Shown here one piece after another: positions 19,409-29,000 of a stretch of DNA of 64,000 nt. Each line of letters begins with the position of its first letter. Position 1 is the first letter of the stretch. The stretch covers positions 24,747 to 88,746 of the forward strand of contig JAIXOJ010000052.1 in assembly GCA_027486835.1 (NCBI GenBank). The letters are read 5' to 3'. The translations under genes were made by a program, and so were the position numbers. The notes under the pieces are model-generated. The model was not told the origin of the DNA, ran no database searches, and saw only the letters and a list, made by a program, of their open reading frames with translations. The DNA comes from Chitinophagaceae bacterium. Its GTDB lineage: Bacteria > Bacteroidota > Bacteroidia > Chitinophagales > Chitinophagaceae.

Positions 19409-19461
19409 AACTGTAGTAATTTATAAATGAATAACAATAAATTTTTAGAGATGTAGAAAGA

Positions 19462-19494
19462 CAATATTACAGAAGAAAATGAAAGTAAACAAAA
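19462..19494 (-). promoter_or_regulatory. Promoter-like boxes for the small secreted protein
   Basis: On the minus strand, TTTTG (19494-19490), a 20-bp spacer and TAATATTG (19469-19462) match the Bacteroidota consensus with one mismatch in the -7 box. They lie 54 bp upstream of the ATG. Confidence 0.4.
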
Positions 19495-19748
19495 TTTAAC
19501 ACTCACTTTTCAACTTTTAAAATTTATCTCAATAAACTATGTATTCGAAAGAACAGATTCGAAATAAAAACGCTGCTTTTCTGATAACTAACAAATTAAA
19601 ACTTTTACAGTGAATTGATACCCATCTACCTTATCAGAATTACTTAGGATGCTAAGGTGAATTAGCCTTTATAGTTTCAAGAAATTCCTAGACCATCTGC
19701 CATTACTTACCGCCTACTATTTTCGTCAGAATATCATTAATTGGCTAA
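19495..19748. other. Gene-free stretch
   Basis: I see no reading frame, repeat or strong hairpin here. It contains the 3' flank of the minus-strand prmC and the region upstream of the small secreted gene. Confidence 0.4.
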
Positions 19749-20606
19749 TTACTTTTTCCAAGCTTTAATCATTCGATCTTTTCCTTGGAGATCTTTTTTC
19801 AAGTGTGTTTCAAAACCTGTTGCGTTGAATGATACCATTGTTTCAGCACCTAAAGCTTCATTAATTTCCACATAAACACTCCCACCCAGAATCAAATGGT
19901 TGGTAGCAAATTCTGCAATAGCCGTATAAAAACAAAGCGGATCATTTTCTTCCACAAATAAAGCCTGGTGGGGTTCGTAAGACAATACATTTTCGTGCAT
20001 CATTGCTTTCTCAGATTGCTTGATATAAGGTGGGTTACTTACAATACAATCAAACGATCCAAGACTATCCCAAGCAGTACGATCCAGAAAGTCTAGCTGT
20101 TGCAACCGGATGGGGCGTTTAAGTGCCACAGAGTTTTGCTGAGCAACTTTTAGCGCAGCTTCACTAATATCAATACCCAATATATCTACCTCCAAAAAAG
20201 GCAAACCAAGACTTAATGCAATACAGCCACTTCCTGTACCAATATCTAGAATCGTTTTAAGGGAATTGGTGTTTGTACCATAGTCGTTCAGTATCCAATT
20301 GACTAATTCTTCCGTTTCTGGCCGAGGAATCAGCACCGAATGATTCACAATAAAGGCATTTTTTCCAAACCAAGCCTGACCTATAACATATTGTATTGGT
20401 ACAAGCGAAAGCAAATCGGTTTTCATTTCATTAAACTTTTGCTTTTCTTTTTCGCTTAGTAATTGGCTTGTACGAATCAATCGATCTATTCTCTTAAGGG
20501 AAGTAAGCGACTCCATCGCCATATCAGTTATGATCTTAGCCTCACGAACGTCATATACCGAAACCAAAGCATTTTTCAAATGTGCGGTTGCTTCAAAAAT
20601 GGTCAT
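19749..20606 (-). CDS. prmC: Release factor glutamine methyltransferase PrmC (HemK)
   Basis: 285 aa, the usual family length. It shows the N-terminal helical domain leading to IQYVIGQAWFGKNAFIV and VLIPRPETEELV, the SAM-binding DIGTGSGCIALSL near residues 118-130, and the catalytic NPPYI motif near residue 190. PrmC N5-methylates the glutamine of the GGQ motif in peptide chain release factors 1 and 2, in the cytosol. It is divergent from ribD, a common Bacteroidota neighbour. Confidence 0.95.
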   Translation of the reverse strand: MTIFEATAHLKNALVSVYDVREAKIITDMAMESLTSLKRIDRLIRTSQLLSEKEKQKFNEMKTDLLSLVPIQYVIGQAWFGKNAFIVNHSVLIPRPETEELVNWILNDYGTNTNSLKTILDIGTGSGCIALSLGLPFLEVDILGIDISEAALKVAQQNSVALKRPIRLQQLDFLDRTAWDSLGSFDCIVSNPPYIKQSEKAMMHENVLSYEPHQALFVEENDPLCFYTAIAEFATNHLILGGSVYVEINEALGAETMVSFNATGFETHLKKDLQGKDRMIKAWKK

Positions 20607-20815
20607 GTTGCAATGTTAACGTCATTTCGGTTATTTTTGAAAAATGGCAAATTAGACCATATCAATAAAAGAATTTCAAGGTAAAAAAGAAGATGACAAT
20701 ACTGGCGTAATCATTCTACAGGAATATTAGGTAAGAAAACCCCCAATAACCTAATGATTAAAAAAGAATTAATCATCCGAAAATGACTAAAATTTCATCT
20801 AGCACAAACTAAACT

Positions 20816-21859
20816 ATGACAGACAATTCAGCTATAGCATTTATGCGTCGGTGTATTCAATTGGCCAATTTAGGTAAGGGATTTGTTGCTCCAAATCCAA
20901 TGGTTGGAAGTGTATTGGTACATAACGAAACGATAATTGGAGAAGGCTATCACAAAAAATTTGGCCAAGCTCATGCAGAGGTTAATGCCCTCAACAGCGT
21001 AAAAGAAATACATAAACCGCTTATTAAAGACAGTACACTATTGGTAAGTCTAGAACCCTGCTCCCATTACGGAAAAACGCCTCCCTGTGCAGACCTAATA
21101 ATTCGCAATCAAATTCCAAGAGTGATTGTAGGTTGTAGGGACTCCTACAAAGAAGTGAATGGCACAGGAATTGAAAAACTAATCGCAGCTGGTATAGAAG
21201 TAAAAATCAGTGAGATAGAAGCAGAATGCAGGGAACTCAATAAATCATTCTTTACTTTCCATAATCAAAAACGCCCTTATATCATTTTAAAATGGGCTCA
21301 AACAGCTTACGGCATTATTGGAAATACTAGCAACGAGCGATTATTAATTAGCGGGGAAACCACCAATAATTGGACACACCAAAAAAGAAGCGAAGTATCA
21401 GCTATACTGGTTGGTACAAATACTGCGGTAAAAGACAACCCATCCTTATCAAATAGACTCGGTACAATACCTCAGCCCATACGGTTGATTATTGATAGGA
21501 CATTGAAAATTGCGAAAACCTCCCATATTTATAATGGGTCACAGAAAACGGTAATTTTCAATAACAAAATAAGTGGTAGTGAAGGCAATATTCGTTATGT
21601 TAGAATGAACAATTCAGATACAGTGGTTAGGCAAGTAGTACAGTACTGTCATGATAATCTGATTCAAAGTCTATTGGTTGAAGGAGGTAGTCAAACAATA
21701 CAGTCCTTCATCAATGAAAATATGTGGGACGAAGCCATTGAGATAATCAACCCAATGTCTATTCAAAAAACGGGTATCATTGCACCTAAACTATTGGAGA
21801 AAAAATTAGAAAAACAATTGCGCGTAGAACAAGACTACATTAATATTTATGGGAACTGA
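20816..21859 (+). CDS. ribD: Bifunctional riboflavin biosynthesis deaminase/reductase RibD
   Basis: 347 aa. The N-terminal deaminase domain has NPMVGSVLV, the zinc-binding HAE (His53-Ala-Glu55) and LEPCSHYGKTPPCADLI with both zinc cysteines. The C-terminal reductase domain (from about residue 148) has RPYIILKWAQTAYG and LLVEGGSQTIQSF. It catalyses the second and third steps of riboflavin synthesis, deaminating and then reducing the pyrimidine intermediate. It is complete and divergent from prmC with a 209-bp shared upstream region. Confidence 0.95.
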   Translation: MTDNSAIAFMRRCIQLANLGKGFVAPNPMVGSVLVHNETIIGEGYHKKFGQAHAEVNALNSVKEIHKPLIKDSTLLVSLEPCSHYGKTPPCADLIIRNQIPRVIVGCRDSYKEVNGTGIEKLIAAGIEVKISEIEAECRELNKSFFTFHNQKRPYIILKWAQTAYGIIGNTSNERLLISGETTNNWTHQKRSEVSAILVGTNTAVKDNPSLSNRLGTIPQPIRLIIDRTLKIAKTSHIYNGSQKTVIFNNKISGSEGNIRYVRMNNSDTVVRQVVQYCHDNLIQSLLVEGGSQTIQSFINENMWDEAIEIINPMSIQKTGIIAPKLLEKKLEKQLRVEQDYINIYGN

Positions 21860-21934
21860 TGGAAGGTTACTAAACACAATCAACCAATTGCCAATATTTC
21901 AACATTAAAATCAGAAATTACTTAACCCCCCTTT

Positions 21935-22492
21935 ATGCATATTTACCTGTTTGACCTAGAACACAAAAAAAATGTAAAACTTGAATTGGCAGTAGAATAC
22001 ACTACTGCAACAACTGATGTTTTTGTCGTTTTTATAAACAAAGAATTAGAAACACAATACACAAATAATACAGGACTAAAAACCTATGATGAATACTATT
22101 TCAAGAAAATAAGTCATATCGTTGGTGCTAATACACAATACGAAGGCCATAAATACTCATTAACAATAGGGTTTTATTTAGACAACAGCGAGTTAGTACC
22201 CTTTCTAATTGATCAAAGAGGTAGCAATGACTACAATAAATTCGACACATCGCCCATCCATAATGAACAATACTTTTCAAGTTTTAAATTATTCAATTAC
22301 AAGGAGTATTTAGAACTAACTTATTTATTGAAACAAGAAACACTGTCGTTTCATGAATACATCAACAAACTCATCAACAATCAGTTGGATAAAAGCCAAT
22401 TAACCGTATTTAATCCCAATCCCGAGGCTGGCAATAATTTCCATGACTTCATAGACTACAAGAAATTTGAGACCATTACAGGCAACCTATAA
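21935..22492 (+). CDS. Hypothetical cytosolic protein
   Basis: 185 aa, no signal peptide or membrane segment. The sequence is mixed alpha/beta with many aromatic and acidic residues (KTYDEYYFKKISHIV). It lies 75 bp downstream of ribD on the same strand and is closed by a strong terminator, so it may be co-transcribed with ribD. I do not recognise a family. Confidence 0.6.
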   Translation: MHIYLFDLEHKKNVKLELAVEYTTATTDVFVVFINKELETQYTNNTGLKTYDEYYFKKISHIVGANTQYEGHKYSLTIGFYLDNSELVPFLIDQRGSNDYNKFDTSPIHNEQYFSSFKLFNYKEYLELTYLLKQETLSFHEYINKLINNQLDKSQLTVFNPNPEAGNNFHDFIDYKKFETITGNL

Positions 22493-22527
22493 TACACAAC
22501 ATTCATTGGTTGAGCAATAATTAAAAT

Positions 22528-22567
22528 AAAAAGAGGTCACTTTCAACTAAGAAAGTGACCTCTTTTT
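22528..22567. terminator. Strong bidirectional terminator
   Basis: AAAAAGAGGTCACTTTC (22528-22544) pairs perfectly with GAAAGTGACCTCTTTTT (22551-22567) over a 6-nt loop. It lies between two convergent genes and serves both. Confidence 0.88.
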
Positions 22568-22579
22568 ATTTTTAATTAT

Positions 22580-24967
22580 TTATTTCTGTTTTGGAGCAGC
22601 GAGTGTTGCTTTAACTTTCAGTACAACTCTTCTGTTTTTAGCCCTACCGGCAGGGTTATCTTTTTTATTGATAGTTTCCTTAGCAACTGGTTCAAATTTC
22701 CCTGGTGACCTTAATCTAAGACGAGATTCAGGAATTCCTTTAGAAATTAAATAATCCAAACAAGAAATTGCACGCTGTCTTCCGATTCTAAAGTTCACCT
22801 CAGCACTACCTTTTGAATCCGTATGACCACTAATGTCTAACAAAATATCAATTGAAGGATAGCTTTTTAAATCTTTTAGTATGACATCTAGTGCTAAAGC
22901 AGCCTCAGGCTTAATGTTGGTTTTGTTAAAATCAAAATAAATAACTGTTGAGTCTCTTCTATTAATTTCATTAATTTTACTATTAACCTTAGTTGGATCT
23001 GTTATCAATGCAATTGGAACTTTTTCTGCACTATACAGTTCAATACAATAGGTAATATTATAAACAGTGTCGTTTTCAACTAAATCAGAGTATGGGGAAA
23101 GGGTATCCTTATCAAAGTAATCTTTCTTTTCAAACAAAATTGTTCTAACCGAATCATTTAAGTCAAACATGAACTTCCCACGATTAGTGGTTTTATAGGT
23201 AATGTTTTTTGAAGAGTCAAAAGCATTAATGGCAGTCACGTAAGCTTTATTGATAGGCTTCTTTGTATCGCAATCAAGCAATTCGCCATCTATAACTTGC
23301 TTATACCTTTTTGACGATTTTGTTAAGCAGATAGTAAGGGGATAGGTGGTATCAGCATACAATTCTGCATCATAGGCCAAATTCACTTCCTTTTCTTCGT
23401 AGAGGCCTAATTTACGCTTGGCAGTAAATCCAGTAGTATTCTCGCTTAACACAGTTTGAAATCTTCCGTTTGCATCCGTAACAAATGTATTCGCAGCGTT
23501 AGCGTTATTACTTACATTCATTAAAACAGTAGCTTTTTCAAGTGGCTTTTTTGTTTTACAATCAATTACGAGACCGTCAACCTTTTGCTTAAATAATTTT
23601 ATCGGTAAACGTTTCACGTAAAATAACTCCAAACAACAATCAGAAAAACGATCCGAACTCACGTATGCACGCTTTAAAAGGGTATCTTTAGAACTACTGT
23701 AGAAGTAACACTCATCTTTAATAGAGTTAATTTTACCACCAAGGTTAACTGGAATTTGCAAATCTTTTAAATCTCCAACGGAAACGTATAAATCAAATCC
23801 ACCCATACCTACACGCCCATTGCTAGAAAAAACAAGCGATTTTTCATTGGTGTGATAAAATGGAGCTCTATCATCCTCTTTTGAATTTATAGTTGACAAA
23901 TTAAATGGGTCTCCGAATTTATCTGTACTATCAATGGCGGATGCCCAAATATCATATTTGCCTACCCCACCAGGCATGTCAGAGGCAAATAGTAAATATT
24001 TACCATCGTCAGTAAGAAAAGGTTGATTAGAATTAAAGCCAGATTTGTTGATATTCTCATTTAACTTAACTGGAGTACCCCAAGTTCCATCTAATTGTTT
24101 TTTACTCATAAAAATAGAAGACACACTAGTAGGCGTTGTAGCATCCGATCTGCTAAAAAGCATTATACTATTATCACTGGAAAAAGTAGCAGTACCCTCA
24201 TTTGTTCCTTTAGAAGGGGGTAGCTTTACCAATGATGATCTGCCCCTAACCACGTTTTGAGAATCCAATACGTTTGTGTACAAATGATTGATGTGTGTAT
24301 TAACCCTTGAAGCATTAGAAAATGAATCTAACACACGAGCAGAAGTAAAGATCATCGTATCTCCTATCGTGGTGAGTGCGTATGCACCTTCAATAGTATT
24401 TAGGTCTCCCTTTAGTTTGTGCAACGAAAATGCTGGCGGCTTACGGGTGCGAGTTTGTTGAATAATGAAGTTAATATTATTCAGTTCTTTAGTAGCGTAA
24501 TCAGACATAGCTGGCATTGTATCTGCCACCTCAATAAAACCTTTCAATTCTTTTTCTGAATTATCATAATCTCCTAAAGCTCTTAAACAGACACCATGCC
24601 ACAAAAGCGCAAGCGGAAATCTGCTTGTACGGGAAAGTAACACTTTTGTGTACCAATTATAAGCATTACTATAATCGTTCAAATGCCTATAACTTTCAGC
24701 AAGATTGTAAAATACATCAAGAGAATGAGGCTTGTTTAAGCGAACTTCATTAAGCTCCAATAACTTGACTTTTTTGTTATTAGCATAGGGCGAATAATTT
24801 ATTGGGGCAGTACGAATACCCAAATAAATTTCATAATTTAAAATAGCATTGTAATAGGATCCTTGTTTGAAATATGCATTGCCTTTCTTAAGTGCGACAT
24901 TGGATTGCGCATTAACCATCTGAAAACATCCAAAAAATATAACGAGTAGTAATCGTTTATACATCAA
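22580..24967 (-). CDS. PorE-like OmpA-family protein (TPR, beta-propeller, regulatory domain, OmpA)
   Basis: 795 aa with a signal peptide ending NAQS. Domains in order: TPR-like repeats at about 25-140; WD40/PD40-type beta-propeller at about 150-420 (repeats such as DGKYLLFASDMPGG and NEKSLVFSSNGR); two carboxypeptidase-regulatory-like segments at about 460 and 555 (VIDCKTKKPLEKATVLMN and LLDCDTKKPINKAYVTA); and a C-terminal OmpA domain at about 670-790 with ISGHTDSKGSAEVN and GRAKNRRV, which binds peptidoglycan. This order matches PorE of the type IX secretion system, which ties the outer-membrane machinery to the cell wall. It is the last gene of an operon with porP/sprF and an Ig-repeat adhesin. 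PorE is usually a lipoprotein; no lipobox Cys is evident here, so it may be a paralogue. Confidence 0.85.
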   Translation of the reverse strand: MMYKRLLLVIFFGCFQMVNAQSNVALKKGNAYFKQGSYYNAILNYEIYLGIRTAPINYSPYANNKKVKLLELNEVRLNKPHSLDVFYNLAESYRHLNDYSNAYNWYTKVLLSRTSRFPLALLWHGVCLRALGDYDNSEKELKGFIEVADTMPAMSDYATKELNNINFIIQQTRTRKPPAFSLHKLKGDLNTIEGAYALTTIGDTMIFTSARVLDSFSNASRVNTHINHLYTNVLDSQNVVRGRSSLVKLPPSKGTNEGTATFSSDNSIMLFSRSDATTPTSVSSIFMSKKQLDGTWGTPVKLNENINKSGFNSNQPFLTDDGKYLLFASDMPGGVGKYDIWASAIDSTDKFGDPFNLSTINSKEDDRAPFYHTNEKSLVFSSNGRVGMGGFDLYVSVGDLKDLQIPVNLGGKINSIKDECYFYSSSKDTLLKRAYVSSDRFSDCCLELFYVKRLPIKLFKQKVDGLVIDCKTKKPLEKATVLMNVSNNANAANTFVTDANGRFQTVLSENTTGFTAKRKLGLYEEKEVNLAYDAELYADTTYPLTICLTKSSKRYKQVIDGELLDCDTKKPINKAYVTAINAFDSSKNITYKTTNRGKFMFDLNDSVRTILFEKKDYFDKDTLSPYSDLVENDTVYNITYCIELYSAEKVPIALITDPTKVNSKINEINRRDSTVIYFDFNKTNIKPEAALALDVILKDLKSYPSIDILLDISGHTDSKGSAEVNFRIGRQRAISCLDYLISKGIPESRLRLRSPGKFEPVAKETINKKDNPAGRAKNRRVVLKVKATLAAPKQK

Positions 24968-25008
24968 AATAATAAATTTTTAACCAATTAAAAAAGTTCA
25001 CAAAAAAA

Positions 25009-26016
25009 CTAAAATCTAGGGCATTTAAAATACCCTTTGTCTGAACCTTTCTTATTCGAATACATTAACGAGAATTCGTAACTATTTGCCCCACTAGTTG
25101 CTTTTCCTAATTGGGAAGTATTTACATCATAACTAAACCCAACAATGAAATTATTGAAGTTTAAACCTAAATAAGGGTATAAAGCATCTTTAAATCTGTA
25201 ATTGACACCTGCCATCAAATCTAAGTTATCAGTTGCTGTTATTTGGTAATAACCGCCTAGCATAAACTCTGTATTTGTTGATTGCCTAAGCAAAACCATA
25301 TTTGGAACAATACTAGATCTGTCATCTAAAATTACCCTAGCCCCTCCATGTAAGGCATACCTAACAGGCAGTTTCACATCTGTACTTGTGGAAAACAAGT
25401 TATCCTTTGGTTGAGTAATATGCGCAGCAGAAAATCCTCCGAAGAAGTTTACTGTTTTATCAGGATCTCCGTCGTAATATGCCATGCCTGCGCCCATATC
25501 TAAAATAGTAGAAGCGTATCTAGCGTCACTATTAAAATCGCCACCGTTATCCCTACCTGGATCATAACCAAAGTAATCACGATACTGACTTCCCCCACGT
25601 AATTTAGAAAAATCAAATCTTCGATTTAGTAACCCACCTTGTAAAGCAAATGTGACGGTTTTGAATCCTTCCTTACCAAACCTTATTCCTGAATAAGAAA
25701 TAGATGCTTGGCCGTTTAAATACTTGTAGCCAGCATCACCAGCAGACTGTTGTAGAAAATTAGCACCAAAATTTAAATTTTTATTGGTAGCGAAATCTGC
25801 AGATACCCCTATTGTTGAAAACGCATTGGTAATGCCATTCCACTGATTTCTATGAATTACTGAAACACGGTAGTCACCGTTAATAGCACCAGTTAGCGCA
25901 GGATTGAGCCACAAAGGATGCATGTAATACTGAGAAAAATGGGGTTCTATCTGGGCTTTAAGATCAAATAATACCCCCACAATTAAAATCAATACAAAAA
26001 TTATTCTACTTTTCAT
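25009..26016 (-). CDS. PorP/SprF-family type IX secretion outer-membrane protein
   Basis: 335 aa with a signal peptide (MKSRIIFVLILIVGVLFDLKAQ). The start of the mature protein, HFSQYYMHPLWLNPALTG followed by YRVSVIHRNQW, is the hallmark of the PorP/SprF family. These are outer-membrane barrels that help deliver or anchor a partner surface protein secreted through the T9SS, often one with a type B sorting domain. That partner is the adjacent Ig-repeat protein, only 4 bp upstream. The next gene (PorE-like) follows by 41 bp. Confidence 0.92.
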   Translation of the reverse strand: MKSRIIFVLILIVGVLFDLKAQIEPHFSQYYMHPLWLNPALTGAINGDYRVSVIHRNQWNGITNAFSTIGVSADFATNKNLNFGANFLQQSAGDAGYKYLNGQASISYSGIRFGKEGFKTVTFALQGGLLNRRFDFSKLRGGSQYRDYFGYDPGRDNGGDFNSDARYASTILDMGAGMAYYDGDPDKTVNFFGGFSAAHITQPKDNLFSTSTDVKLPVRYALHGGARVILDDRSSIVPNMVLLRQSTNTEFMLGGYYQITATDNLDLMAGVNYRFKDALYPYLGLNFNNFIVGFSYDVNTSQLGKATSGANSYEFSLMYSNKKGSDKGYFKCPRF

Positions 26017-26020
26017 AAAA

Positions 26021-29000
26021 TTATCTTATCAAGTTTACTGCACCCTTTTTAGTAATTGTTTCTCCACTTTTTAATACTATTTCGGCTACATATACATATA
26101 CACCCACGGGTTGCTCTTTACCTTTAAATGTACCATCCCAGCCACTGCCATCTTTATCGTTTGTCTCATAAATCAATTGACCCCATTGACTAAATATTTT
26201 AAGCTTTAAAGAATTAATGAATTTACCATAAATCTTAAACTTCTTATTATCAACATTAGTACTTAAAGGGTACAAATAGTTGGGTATATATAAGTCATTA
26301 AGCTGATTCAGGACGGTGATGGTAATTTTAGCTGAATCAACACAACCAATCGAATTAGCCACTTTGTAGAAGATATCAGACTGTCCTACTGCAAGTGCAG
26401 TCACTTTACCAAAATTATCTACATTGGCAATAATAGGCTGAGATGTAGACCAAATTCCTCCTATTGTAGTATCTGATAATTGTAGTGTCAACCCAACGTG
26501 TAATTTAGTAGAATCATTATTGCCATAAGTGATATTTCCAATAACAGGAGGTGCTATAATATTAACTTTTGAAAAACCAGAATTAATACAAGTAGTTAAC
26601 ACATCAGTATAAACATAATTAATCTGTGTGCTACCTGGAGCTACACCCTTAACAAAACCATTTGCATCAACAGTAGCTATACTAGTATTAACGCTCGTCC
26701 AAACTCCTCCAATTGGTGATGAAGCAAATTGTAATGAATCTCCTTTGCAAATATCTTTTAACAATGGAGTAACATTGACATTTGGCAAATCAATCACTCG
26801 TATTGCTTTTGCAACAACCGTAGAACAGCCACCAATTCCAGTTACGGTATACCGTACTGAGTCTAAACCAGCTTTCATCGCAGTAATTTTTCCTGAGCCT
26901 AAATCTACCATAAGTAATGAAAGGGAATCATTTGTCCAAATTCCCCCAGATGTTGGGTTAGTTAATACTACAGAAGTACCAACACAGATACTATCTCTTC
27001 CAATTATAGGTTGAACAGGCGGCTTACCAATAGTCATTGGGAAAGTTTTCACGGTGATACCACAATTATTCTTGTAGCTATACTTAATAGTGTCCAATCC
27101 GTTTTTAACGCCTGTGACTATTCCTAAATTAGAATCAACAAAAGAATTGCCATTATTAGTATTGATCCAAGTACCAACACCACCCATTGTTGCGTTGGTT
27201 AATTGAGTTGTTCCACCTACACAAATAATATTTGCCCCCACAATTTCAGCCACATTATTGGTGTCAACTTTTACTTTAAAGGAAGCTATTGAATCACAAC
27301 CCAGAACGGTGACCGTGTAATATGCTGTAGCAATACCATTTGTTAATCCCTTAATAATACCATTACCTGTAACAATATCTTGTGACATGGTTGCTATCGA
27401 AGAAGGTGTAGCCGTCCAAACTCCTCCTTTTGTTGCATTGGTCAATACTATCGACGAATTAACGCAGACACTGTCAACGCCTTTTATAGAATCGACATTT
27501 GGAATTGGATTTACAGCAATAGTAGTATCTACTTTATTAATACAACCAAATTGGTTTACAACAGTGTAGGTTACTTTTGTTACTCCATTAACAAAACCGT
27601 AAAGTGATCCTATTGTTTTGTCTTGGAAATCAGCAATAGCAGGAATCGAACTTGACCAAAGTCCATTTGGTGTGGGGTTAGTTAATAGCGTAGTTCTATT
27701 AAAACAAGCATTTAACTTGCCAGCAATAGGTTGAATAACTGGCAAGGCATTTAAGATAATGGCCTTTACTACAGTGTTAGAACATCCATTACTATTTACA
27801 ACGGTATATTTTACAGTGTCGATTCCTGATTGAATTGCCGTAACTAAACCAGTAACTGAATCAATTTTAGCAATATTAGTATCACTCAATGCCCAAACTC
27901 CTTTGGTAGTATCATTTGTATAAATACTAGCTTCATTAACACATAAACTATCCTTTCCTTTAATTGCCGCAATTTTAGGTAATCCGATAACGGTTAGTAC
28001 GGCAGAATTATCATTGGTTGCCCCACATTTATTTGTAGCAATGTAAAATATGGAGGCATTTCCAGCGGCTACTCCAACTATTTGGCCAATAACAGGCGGT
28101 ATAAATGTAGCCACTCCTTGGTTTAAACTAATCCATAGATAGGTGGTGGCACCTTTTGTATCATTGGTAATTGTAGTAACTTCATTTACACAAATAGGAT
28201 TCTTAAATGTGTAAGCACCAATGATTGGAGAACCCACATGAATATTTGTCTTGACAACTACCTTTCCGCAGCCATTATTTAATGTATAAGAAATCTCTAC
28301 ATCTCCATTTGTCTTACCCGTAACAGTACCAGAAGCTGGATCAACTTCAGCAATAGCTGAATTACTGGAAGTCCATAGACCTCCTGAGGTGGGATGCGAA
28401 AGGGTGGTAGTTTGGTTAATACAAATAATAGAATCGGGTACAATTATGGCATTTACAGGAGGGCCATTTTGTACTGTTATAGCGAAGTTCTTTACAGTAG
28501 TACCACAGCTGTTTGTAACCGTGTAAGAAATTGTAACATTTCCTGAACTAAGACCTTCTACTTTACCAGGGTCAGTAATGAGGTCAACTGTAGCAATAGA
28601 TGGATTACTTGAACTCCAAGTGCCTCCTGCTGTAGTATTTGTCAACTGTGTAAAAAAACCTGTACAAATGGTATTGACACCTTGAATTTCATTTACTAGT
28701 GGAGAACCCACAGTAAATAATAAGGTAGCTGGAGTAGTTCCACAATCATTGGTTACCGAATAAGTAATATTGGTTGTTCCAAAGCCTTTAGCTGTAACAA
28801 CACCATTATTTGGATCTATTTGCGCAACTGTTGGATCACTTGAAGTCCATGTACCGCCCAACGTAGTGGACTGCAGTGTGGTATTGTCGTTGATGTTACA
28901 CAATACATTTTGACCTGAAATCGTTGGAAGTGGTGGCACTCCAACATTGATTGGGAATGTCAAAAGAGTAGTTCCACAAAAATTTGTCAGTGTATAGGTG